A stretch of 64,000 nucleotides of DNA from positions 23,764,001 to 23,828,000 of the forward strand of contig JAIVEN010000021.1 of the NCBI GenBank assembly GCA_026686845.1, read 5' to 3'. The stretch is from Adenanthera pavonina (taxonomy: Eukaryota > Streptophyta > Magnoliopsida > Fabales > Fabaceae). How positions within the stretch are numbered: the first letter of the stretch is position 1; each line of letters starts with the position of its first letter. A program made the translations under genes and the position numbers. The notes below the pieces were generated by a model. That model was given only the letters and a program-made list of their open reading frames with translations. It searched no databases and was not told the origin of the DNA. This document shows positions 23,580-33,693 of this stretch, piece after piece.

Positions 23580-25370
23580 ATGGCTGGCTTTGGAGAAAGC
23601 ATATTACCAAAGGGAAACAACACAAATAGACCACCTGGCTTCAATGAAGAACACTATGGTTACTGGAAGATGAGGATGCAAATCTATCTCCAGTCCATTG
23701 ATCTGGACATCTTGTCCGTCATCCAAAAAGGAGGTTTTGTCCCAATAGTATTCTAGGATGATGGGAAGTACAGCGAGAACCCAAAAGCTAAATGGAACAA
23801 GGAAGACAAAAGAAGAGTCTTGCTGAACTTCAAGGCAAAATACTGCCTGGTTAGTGCTTTAAATCAAGATGAATTCTATAAGGTCTCACAATGCTCTACT
23901 GCCAAGGAAATGTGGGACACCTTGCAAATTGCTCATAAAGGAATAACTGGCATTAGAGAAAACAAATTAAACACCTGCATAGGTGAATACGAAAGCTTCA
24001 GAATGGCAGAAGGAGAAAGTGTAAAAGAGCTACAGAAGAGATTCACCCTCATTGTGAATTAACTGAAGAGTCTGGGAAAGGAGTACACTCAGACAGAAAA
24101 AGTCAAAAAGATCCTTAGAGCTCTCCCTCTGGAATGACAACCCAATGTAACAGCAATAGAGGAGGGCAGAGGAGAATCAACGACCTCTGTCATAGCTGTT
24201 TTTGGTAGCCTTGAGGAGTATGAAGGAAAAATAAAAGCTCTCAAGGAGACAGGACAAGACAGAAAGAAGAAAGGTCTTGCTCTGAAAGTTACTAAGGAGA
24301 AAGAAGAAGAATTTGACGATAGAGATGAGCTAGATGAAGAAACTCTGGCTATGATAGTCAGAAAATTTTGAAGATTCTACAACAAGAAGAAAAACAAGAA
24401 AATCTTCAAGAAAGGAGCAGCCAGAGATAGAAAGAGAGAAGTAAAAGAACCTATCACTTGCTACGAGTGCAAAAAGCAAAGACATATCAAATGGGATTGT
24501 CCACAATTCCTCAAGAAGCAAAAGAAAGAAAAGAAAGTTACAGACAAAGGCAAGAAAAAAAGAGCTTACATCTTATCAATATGGGGAAACAACTTATATG
24601 AGGAAGAAGATGAAATTGCTAACATCTGTCTGATGGCACTTACCTCTGAAGAAGCAGAAATCCCATGCAACAGTGATCAAGAAGATGAGGTATATGAATC
24701 TGAACATTTCTATTCTGTATTACTGGATGCATTTCATGAGTTGCATGATGACTTTGTTAAGGTTGCCAAAGAATTGAAGCAAGCTAAGAAAAAGATTTAC
24801 AAACTAGAATCTCAATGCAACATCTCTGAAATTACTTCTCTGCCTATTGTTGAATCTGCTTGCTGTAAATCATGTATTAAATTAAAGCAAACCAATGACT
24901 ATCTAGTGAAAAGTATGTCTAGGCTTACTAAAGGTAAAGATATGTTGTTTGCTTTAATGGGAAGCCAAAGAATATCACAGGGAAAGGCTGGACTTGGCTA
25001 TAATCCTTGTGTAGTCAAAGAAAAGATTAAGAAAAAGAATCAGAATGTATATATGAGATATTTTATGCATGCTAGTGGCAATAGAAAGAAAGAACATATT
25101 TCACGGTACATTGAATCTTATGATCAATCAAGGCATGCAAAACAAAAATATTATTTGCATTACTTTCTTGCTGCATCTCAATCCAGCAGTCCCTTTACCA
25201 CCTGTCACTTCTGTAATAAGAAGGGACATATTTCCAGTTCATATACTTTAAAGAAAAATGAACTTGACAGGAAGGTTAAATGGGTTCCCAAAGATACATC
25301 TGTATCTAGGGAAAAGACTACTGACAGTAAAGGACCCAAGCAAATTTGGGTACCTAAAAAGAAAATATGA
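23580..25370 (+). pseudogene. Sirevirus gag, broken by stops
   Basis: Starts MAGFGESILPKGNNTNRPPG, then the capsid region (GYWKMRMQIYLQSIDLDIL, 'AKEMWDTLQIAHKG') and FRMAEGESVKELQKRF, the usual copia UBN2-type gag. A first knuckle CYECKKQRHIKWDCPQF lies near 24460-24510 and has the ligands C, C, H and C. A second, CHFCNKKGHI near 25204-25235, has lost its last Cys (the sequence continues SSSYT). Sireviruses typically have this long gag with an acidic linker and coiled-coil-like stretch (24680-24800). In-frame stops fall near 23754, 24060, 24136 and 24369. Confidence 0.88.
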
Positions 25371-25399
25371 ACTTTGTTTTGCAGGTTTGTCTTAAAGTT

Positions 25400-25770
25400 A
25401 GAAAGAGTAATAAATAGTATATGGACAGTGCCTGCTCAAGTCACATGACCGGTGATAAGGAGAAATTCATTATTCTTAGAGATAAAAAAGGAGGAAATGT
25501 GACTTTTGGAGGTGATCAATATGGCAAAATAGTTGGCATTGGCATTGTGGGGAAGAATCCTGAAACATCTATTGAAGAGGTGCTGTTTGTAATTGGCCTC
25601 AACCACAATCTACTAAGTGTGAGCCAGACATGTGACAAAGGAAATTGGGTACTGTTTGACTCAAAGTTCTGCCTGGTCATCAGAAAAAGTGATCACAAAA
25701 TAATTCTCAAAGCTCAAAGGGATGGTAACTGTTATACTATTGATCTTGATGAACTTCTTCCCTTAGATTC
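25400..25770 (+). pseudogene. Sirevirus aspartic protease
   Basis: MDSACSSHMTGDKEKF at 25421 corresponds to the copia protease box, which normally reads D-S-G-C-(S/T)-x-H-M; here Ala replaces the Gly of DSG. It continues NVTFGGDQYGKIVGIG and VLFVIGLNHNLLSVSQ, standard copia protease wording. It is in a different frame from gag. Confidence 0.82.
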
Positions 25771-26640
25771 TGTATGTTTGATTAGTCAGAATAATGATAG
25801 TTGGTTGTGGCATAGAAGATTAGTACATGTTAACATGAATCAACTATCAAAACTGGTTAAAAATGAGTTAGTCACTGGTCGACCAAAAATTTCTTTTGAA
25901 AAAGACAAAGAATATGATGCATGCCTAAGAGGAAAACAAACTAAATCTTCTTTTAAATCTAAAAATGTAGTCACTACAACTAGACCACCAGAACTATTGC
26001 ATATGGATTTGATTAGTCCATCTAGGGTAAAAAGCATTAGTGGAAATCTGTATGTGCTTGTAATGGTGGATGATTAGTCTAGATTTACCTGGACACTGTT
26101 TGTTTCTTCTAAGAGTGATACGTTTGATGCATTTATAACTTTAGCTAAGAAAGCGCAAAATGAGAAAGGTATTTCTATTGTGTCTATCAGGTCAGATCAT
26201 GGAGGAGAGTTTGAGAATCATACTTCCTGGAGTATTATGATGAGCATGGAATTGATCACAACTTCTCAGCTCCAAGAACTCCTCAATAAAATGGAGTGGT
26301 AGAAAGGAAGAACAGAACAATTGGAGAGGTGGCTAGAGCAATGCTGAATAAAAAGGAACTCTCTCAAGTATTCTGGGCTGATGCAGTAAACACAGTAAGC
26401 TACATCATAAATAGAGCCTACATCAGACCAATCCTTGGGAAGACTCCTTATGAGCTGTACAAAGGAAGAAAGCCAAATCTCTCACATCTACATGTGTTTG
26501 GCTGCAAGTGCTTCATCCACAACAATGTAAAGAAGAATCTAGGTAAGTTTGATGCCAAATCTGATGAGGTATATTTCTGGGCTATTCTAGTAGAAGTAAG
26601 ACATATAGAGTTTTTAATAAGAAGTCTAAATTAGTAGAAG
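25770..26640 (+). pseudogene. Sirevirus integrase, broken
   Basis: The GAG-pre/zinc part reads SWLWHRRLVHVNMNQLSKL, then 'ACLRGKQTKSSF' where C-x2-C is normal, so one Cys has become Arg. The core follows: LHMDLISPSRV with the first catalytic Asp, a stop near 26076, then VSIRSDHGGEFEN with the second Asp, followed by a frame change. 26296-26634 carries the end of the domain (GVVERKNRTIGEVARAML; the Glu of VVERKN is present). The homologous C-terminal GKTPYELYKGRKP follows. Confidence 0.85.
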
Positions 26641-26934
26641 AATCTGTGCATATAGTATTTATTGAAAATGAAATTGTTTCCAAACATGTCACTAATGAGG
26701 ATGATCTTATTTCAAACTTTAAAAACTTAGATCTTTCTAATGAAGATAAAATTGAACCTCTAAAAGTATCTGAATCTGTTGACATAGAGGAAGATATTCA
26801 GGAGAAAGATTTTGAGAACAAAAATAATGTAGAAATATCTCAAGAACTCTCTAAAGCTTGGAGATATCAAAGGAATTATCCTATTAATCAAGTGATAGGA
26901 GATGTTCAAGAGAAAGTTAAAACCAGAAAATAGT

Positions 26935-27660
26935 TAAGGGATCAAATGATAAATTATGCTTTTATTTCTCAAATTGAACCTAAATGTACTGAAGAAGCTT
27001 TAACTAATGAATACTGGATTTTAGCTATGCAAGATAAGTTGAATCAGTTTGAAAGAAATCAAGTTTGAGATTTAGTGCGCAGACCCAAAAATCATCTTGT
27101 AATTGGCACTAAATGGATTTTTAGAAATAAGCTTGATGAATCTGGATTAATAATTAGAAATAAATCTAGACTGGTTGTCAAAGGATATAATCAAGAAAAA
27201 GGAATTGATTTTGAAGAAACTTTTGCTCCAGTAGTTAGATTAGAAGCAATTAGAATTCTGTTAACATATGCATGCATGAAAAATATTATGTTATATCAAA
27301 TGGAAGTGAAGAGTGCTTTGCTTAATGGATATATCATGGAAGAAGTCTATGTAGACTAACCTCCAAGCTTTGAGGACTTTACAAAATCAAACCATGTTTA
27401 TAAACTAAAGAAAGCCCTTTACGGTTTAAAGCAAGCCCTTAGAGCCTGGTATGAAAGGTTAAGTAATTTTCTAATTGAAAAGGGATTTAACAGAGGAAAA
27501 GTAGATACAACTTTATTCACTAGGAAAAAAAATAAAATTTTACTTATTATTCAAATCTATGTTGATGATATTATATTTGGTGCTACTAATGAATCTCTTT
27601 GCAAGAATTTTTCTAGCTAATGCAGGGAGAATGCTAAATGTCCATGATGGGTGAACTCAA
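26935..27660 (+). pseudogene. Sirevirus reverse transcriptase, broken
   Basis: 27075-27359 contains GTKWIFRNKLDESG, 'RLVVKGYNQEKGIDFEETFA' and MEVKSALLNGY, the N-terminal copia RT boxes. After a stop the frame continues to VYKLKKALYGLKQA and IYVDDIIFGATNESL near 27555-27600, with the YVDD active site intact. A single-base disruption occurs near 27616, where the FSxxMQxEFxMSMMGEL-type motif is shifted. Confidence 0.88.
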
Positions 27661-27733
27661 CTTCTTCCTTGGATTGCAAATCAAGTAGTATGATGATGGT
27701 ATCTTTCTCAATCAATCCAAGTATCTGAAAGAA

Positions 27734-28507
27734 TTGCTGAAAAAGTTTGGTATGGAGAATGCTAAGCCAATGAGAACACCTATAACTACTGCCACCAAAC
27801 TAGATATGGATGAAAAGGGTAAAATGTTTGACATAACCCAGTATAGAAGAATGATTAGATCTCTGCTATACCTAACTTCTAGCAGACCTGACATTATGTT
27901 CAGTGTCTGTATGTGTGCAAGATTTCAATCATACCCCAAAGAAACCCATGCAACTGCTGTGAAATGTATTTTCAGATATCTAATTGGAACATCACAGATG
28001 GGTCTTTGGTATCCTAAGGGCAATGGAGAAGATTTGAAAGGATACACTGATGCTGACTTTGCAGGATCCAAAACTGACAGAAAAAGCACAAGTGGAATAT
28101 GTCAGTTTCTTGGAGAATCTTTGGTTTCATGGTTTAGTAGGAAGCAAAACAATGTGGCCTTATCCACGACAGAAGCTGAATATGTTGCAGCTAAAAGTTG
28201 TTATGCCCAAGTCATCTGGATAAAACAGCAGCTTGAAGATCTTGAGATTAAGATGAAAGAAATACCTATAATGTGTGACAACCAAAGTGCCATTAACATC
28301 ACAAAGAATCCAATTATGCATTTAAGGACGAAGCATATTGAAGTTAGGCACCACTTCATAAGGGATCATGTTCTGAAAGGAGAAATTAGATTAGAATACA
28401 TCCCAACAGAAGATCAAATTGCTAACATCTTGACAAAGCCTCTGTCAGAAGATAGGCATTGTAAAATCAGGAGAGAATTAGGTATGGTAAATCCCAATGA
28501 ACTGTAA
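27734..28507 (+). pseudogene. Sirevirus RNase H, open
   Basis: The best-preserved block, 257 codons. It has the connection (RSLLYLTSSRPDIMFSV), then GYTDADFAGSKTDRKSTSG, the first catalytic Asp of copia RNase H, and ALSTTEAEYVAA with the catalytic Glu. MCDNQSAINITKNP and RHHFIRDHV follow. It ends IANILTKPLSEDR. No stop was found within it. Confidence 0.9.
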
Positions 28508-29504
28508 GTAAATTTCTGTATCAATCTGTTTTAGAATTTCTGACATTGATTTAATTCTAACTTTAGCATCGAAGTAAGTTTAATGTAAGTTGCAGATACT
28601 CCTTATGAGTTTAAATGACAATAGATCTGAAAAATAGAGCAAATCAGAATGGAACAGTTAAAAGGTGAAAGAGACAGTAAGAAATCTGAGTTCAGGATGC
28701 ATTCTGTAAGTTTTTAAAGTTGAAATTCGCATTTTAGCTGTGTGTTAGATGAATTTCCTTGATAAATTGTATTTTTGAACAAGTCAGCATGCTCAACATT
28801 AGAATTTAGATGCTCATTAGACGAACTTCAGCTTGGTTTACATTGTAATAGTTCTCGGTGGTCCCTCAAAATTCGGCTGTTGGTCTTTGAAAGTTCAAAT
28901 TTTCAAAAATAAAAGTTTCAATGTTATCTTTATCCAACATGATGATTATACAAATGTCTATTTCTTAACATACGCATGTTGGAAAACCTTTACAAAGTGT
29001 AGAAATTCGAATTTCTGATTCAAAATTCGTCTGTTGAAACATACTCACAATGTTGAATCTCTGAAAGATGAATTTCCATAAGCATAATTCGTCTGTTGTT
29101 TGTTGCATTGATTATTACTTGATGCCTATTTTTCGAAATTTGAACTTTGTTGAAACAAAGTTCATTTGTTCATCTTGTGCTGCTTGGACCAAGCCTCTGT
29201 CAGACGAACTTTTAGAAGAAAATTCATCTATTAGTAAGCCTTGATGAATGGTTTAACTTTTTAACTGCTTGAAGTTTGAATTTTGACCCCTTAAAATTCG
29301 TCTGTCCTGCAGTTATACATGTTAAAACCAACGGTTTTCCTCTGAACAAACGCAACCCTATTCATCTCTTCTCTGAGTCTGTTTAAATTCTCTCTTCAAT
29401 GCTCTTCAATTCTGACCGTAAATCTTCTTTTCCCACTGTTTAAACTCATTTTCACATCCTATAAACCCATTCTTAGCTTCATTCTGAAACATTCATCCAG
29501 GAAA
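28508..29504 (+). other. Sirevirus spacer between pol and the 3' ORF, rich in LTR-like boxes
   Basis: No coding sequence. It carries the same boxes as the LTR, in both orientations: GAAATTCGAATTTC near 29003-29016, CAAAATTCGTCTGTTG just after it, CAGACGAACTTTT near 29201, and AAAATTCGTCTGTCCTG near 29295. It may contain the leader or splice acceptor for the downstream ORF, but I cannot point to one. Confidence 0.6.
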
Positions 29505-31714
29505 ATGGTAAGAGTAAAGAATCCAGAAGTTGGAAAGAGAAAGGCACAACCAACGAGAACGGTTAAATCCCAATATGCCTTAAAAGAGGGTGAAAAATCG
29601 AAGAGAAAATCCAAATCAAGTAAGGCAACTCCCTCCAAACGGCAAACAACAACTCCAAAGGATGAATCAAAGAAAGCTAGAATTCTTCACCGAAGAAAAC
29701 AGAGCCTTCGATTCTTGTTCCTGCTGCTGCTGTTGCTTCCACTTTCACCTCCAGTACTGAATCTGAAGAATACCAACTCACAACAATGCTATTATGGAGG
29801 ACTCCTCAGATTCAGGGGGAATACACGACCAAGTTTGTGAGTAAAAAGGTAATCAAGCCTCATTGTGTGAACATGGAAGATTTCTTATTCTCTAACAATT
29901 TTGATGCTGGACTATGGATACTGAGATATAAGAATCTGTTAGAAATACTGGAGAGGTATGATGATGAAGTGGTTAAGATATGGTATGCTTCCCTGAAGTA
30001 CAACATCAAGAAGAAGAAGTAGGAGGTCAATCTGAGATCAAGGATCATCTGGCTCATAGATGAAACTTTTAACGAGGTATTAAAAATTCTAGGGCAAGAT
30101 GGCCTTAAGATTGACATCACTACCTCTAGGTATATGGATGAGGCAAAGACGATTGATGAAGAAAGTGGTCCCTTTTTGAACTACAAGGAGAGTACAATCC
30201 TGAACACTTTATTCAGAAGAAAGGAGAATAAGCCACCAATAAGCTTGCTGAAGCCCACTGACCTCAGTGCTCAAGTGTGAATCCTACACTACATAGTGTC
30301 TAGGATTATCTTTAACAAAGGAGGTAGCTTCAACCTGATCACAAGGGCAGAGGCACATGTAATGGCAATAATCATGCATGGGAAGCTTATCAATATGGGA
30401 CATATCATTCTCCAACGCATGATCAAGGCTAGGGATCAAAGGAAAGACTTTACACTTCCTTATGCAGCAATCATCTCTAGGATCCTTTAATATGCTAGAA
30501 TTCAGCATCTTGAGAAAAGGAAAGGAAAGCCTACTGAGATCTTCAAGGAAGAAGAGCTACAAAAGATGGGGATAGAGAAGAAAGATGGAAGATGGCTTGG
30601 AAAGGGAGCTGGAAAATCTGAAGATCTCTTCTTTGATGAAGATGCCTCCCTACAGTAAGAAAATACCTCTGAGGCTCCTGCAAGACCTACATCTCAGCCT
30701 TCTCAACCTGTCTCATCTCCATCTTTTCCTGCTCACATTCCATCTACTCTCTTCTCTCATGCTAAGCCAACCAAGATCACTGAGTTGTATGACAATTTGT
30801 CTGAACTCATACTAAGCATCAGGGATAAGCAAAATGCCAAGTTTGCTCATCTGCAAGATCAGATACACCAGTTGGCCAAAAGCATGAAAGTGGTTACTGA
30901 TGCATATGAAGACATTTGGAATACCATTCCTACCACATCAGCTCCACCTCAGCCAGGATTCTCTGAGCCTATCATGTCTCCAACTCCTATGCCTCCAAGC
31001 CCGTCTGTGCTAGCCTCTTCTGAGCCTGATGATGGTGTACATGACACCGAGGTTACTGGTACACTGAACACACCACAGGCCTCCAGCAATAAGGTAAGTC
31101 CTGGTCCTCCCTTGGACTATGGTATGGAAGAAGAAGGCCCTCAGGATTCAAGCTCTCATGACCCCATTCCAGCAAATGCTCAAGAGTCAATCCTGTCCCA
31201 GCAAGAATCTGAGCAAGTAGAAAGATTAGTGGCAGCCATCTTCACTTCACCATTCATGCATGCTGCCCTAAATGAAGAAAGGAGCATTGTGCCTTTTGTT
31301 GATTTGAAAGCCATTGCACACAATGCTCTCTTGCAAGCTCAGAGAAGAAGGCTTGAAGAAATGTTTCCTCCTCCTGCTCCCTCATTTGTTACATATTATG
31401 GTTTCTCGGAGGAAAAAATGGCACAATTGGCAGTTACAAGGCAAGAAATTTCTGAACTTCTTGAGATTTCTGATGATGAAGATGAAGACACAAGTTCTGA
31501 AGTTTCTGGGTCCTTACCAAAGCTCAATCCAAAAATGGCATTTGTCCCTGTGCCTCTTCAAGCTATTCCAGTGTCTCAGATCCCTTCTCCTGCTAATTTT
31601 ATTCACCTTCCTGATGATGCCAAAAAGAGGGAGAAGAGTGAACAAACCGGAAAGTCTGCTACAGAGCCTTCTGGAAAAACTTACAGCAAGAAGACCAAGT
31701 CAAAGAAAAAGTGA
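29505..31714 (+). pseudogene. Sirevirus env-like / post-pol ORF, broken
   Basis: Begins MVRVKNPEVGKRKAQP with a basic, serine/lysine-rich N-terminal stretch. A frame change near 29700-29790 leads into one frame that then runs to 31714 with about four stops (30020, 30278, 30488, 30656). Its middle reads HYIVSRIIFNKGGSFNLI and RAEAHVMAIIMHGK, which from memory resembles the domain called putative plant transposon protein in Sirevirus 3' ORFs. The tail (30785-31714) is proline/acidic-rich with a basic end, KKTKSKKK. I see no signal peptide or membrane segment, so 'env-like' is a positional label only. Confidence 0.7.
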
Positions 31715-32012
31715 TTAGAACTTATGCTTGGGTCCTCTTGTAGTGTTATATTATGTTTCTGTTGTTTGTGTATTGTGTTTCTATATTCTGTAATGTTTTG
31801 CATTGTTGTTTCTTGTAAAGTGACATTTGATGAAATGACAGAATTCCTTGGTTGCAATGAACTATTCTGGTTGAACTTTGAATGAGTTAATAAATCTCTT
31901 TACTTGATATACTATACATGATATATTTTAGATTATAATGCATATGTTGAAGGGGAGCTTGTTAAAGCAAACTTAAGTACTAATCCAGTTTGTAAGTTGT
32001 TTTGTCATCATC

Positions 32013-32026
32013 AAAAAGGGAAAGAA
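32013..32026 (+). other. Polypurine tract of the Sirevirus
   Basis: AAAAAGGGAAAGAA runs directly into the TGTTAAATCA start of the 3' LTR. It follows 'ttttgtcatcatc', which together with it is the usual pre-LTR sequence of Sireviruses. Confidence 0.85.
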
Positions 32027-33688
32027 TGTTAAATCAAGTGTTTTGATGATTCCAAACCAACCTTCAAGAGTTTGGAATAAAGATATCAAAGGTGCACAAA
32101 AGGTTTCAAGTGAAGGAATTCTAGAAAAATCAGTGCAAGAATAGATGTAGAATGTTTAGTAATGTTTTAATTTGAGTAAAAGACTTTGATTTGGTGAAAA
32201 GATATTTTAAAACCTTAATTCTATGTTAGTTCATGGAATATTTGAAAAACACCTACCAACAAACGAAGTTTGAAAGGTTTATGCTGATCTGCTGTTTTGA
32301 AAATTTGAACCTTGGCTTTGGAAATTCGAATTTCGTATTGAAAATGAACAAGTCTGAAAAGAGACTTCTTTGACAAATGAATTTTGACTTGAGAAATTCG
32401 AATTTTGATATGTGTTTGAAAAGAAATTTCTCTGATAGACGAACTTTGGTTTTTGAAAATTTAAATTTCAGATAAAATGCAACTTATGAAAATTGAAAAA
32501 TTCATCTGAGAATATGTTAAAGTTCATCTGAAACCAAGTTTAGTTAGGGCTTCAAAATTGCTCACTGACAAACGAACTTTGAACATGAAAATTCAAATTT
32601 TAAAAACAAAGCTTGTGAGTCTGTTATAATGATATGTTGACATACGAATGACAGTATTCAGAAATTCGAACTTTAAAGTAAGTCTGAAAAGAGGTCTCTC
32701 TGATAGACGAACTTTGCCCTTTGAAAATTCAAATTTCGAATTGATGAACTATTGTGCCTCATTGAACCAGCTTCTGACAGACGAATTTTGGGTTCTAAAA
32801 TTCAAATGTCGAAGGCACTATAGCAAAATAAAATTACTGTTTACACTTAATTGAAAGACTTTCAACATGAAAATTCGTATGTTCCAACATAAAATCATTT
32901 TCTAAAAATGAAAATTTGAATTTTACTTCATAATAGATGAACTTCAGGAGTTCAACGTTAAAGGTTGTAGCTTTCGGTTTCTGTGAAATTCGTCTGTTGA
33001 CTAACTGAAATTCAAACTTTGAGTGTCATAATTATTAAATACGATTAATAAACAGATAGTTCCTCAGAGTAACTGTTAGGTAACATCTCTAACGGCTAGA
33101 TCTTATCTCTAACATATAGTTAGGGTAGAAATCTATAAATAGAACTTCATTTGAAGATGTGGGTAACAAAAATTACTTTGTATATACTGAAACTCTGCCA
33201 AATCATCTATTCAAAGTCTCTTACTCTCACATACTTCAAACTTTGTACTCCAACTTTCATATTCACTCTGATTAAAAGAGTTTATTTGTTGTACACAATC
33301 TTATCTTCATCTAGAAGAAAGATTTTCTTGTGAGGGGATATCACAAGGGATTGGGGAAGCACTTAGTGAGAGTGCAAAGAGTGAAAGTGTGAGCTCTAGA
33401 AACAGAGCATCAACTTTGTACTGAGGCATTTGCAAGAAGCCCACTGAATTCTTGCATAATAGTGGAAAATCTCAAGTGGTGACTTGGGGACTGGATGTAG
33501 GTCAAGTTGAGAGACCGAATCAGGATAAATATCTGAGTCTTCTCTTCCCTGCTGCTACTTCTACTGTCTATTCATTTATACTTTATTTTACCATCACACT
33601 TTGCTTTCTTCACTTTCTTGACGTTTTGCAGAAAAATTTTTAATCTTCCCAATTCAACCCCCCTCTTAGGAAGCCAGCTTATCTAACA
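32027..33688 (+). repeat. Sirevirus 3' LTR
   Basis: Partner of 21865-23524. Several AAATTCGAATTT palindromes that are intact in the 5' LTR are changed here to AAATTCAAATTT or AAATTTGAATTT, i.e. transitions at the central CpG. The TATA word at 33134-33141 is kept. It ends ATCTAACA before the CGATG duplicate (33689-33693). Confidence 0.95.
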
Positions 33689-33693
33689 CGATG

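Larger units (their letters stand above)
21865..33688 (+). mobile_element. Sirevirus-type Ty1/copia retrotransposon with env-like ORF
   Basis: An 11.8-kb element with 1660- and 1662-bp LTRs, TG..CA ends, initiator-Met tRNA primer site, gag with two knuckle regions, copia-order pol (protease, integrase, RT, RNase H), a further ORF between RNase H and the 3' LTR, and a polypurine tract. The long gag, the extra 3' ORF and the sequence 'gtcatcatcaaaaaggg' before the 3' LTR are Sirevirus features. Every ORF has stops. The LTRs differ by a hand count of about 17 sites over their last 310 bases, nearly all transitions. The insertion is not recent but is younger than the virus it split. Confidence 0.93.

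Noticed and set aside
29505..31714. Calling the Sirevirus 3' ORF a true envelope gene
   Set aside because: No signal peptide or membrane segment is visible. The name would rest only on position.
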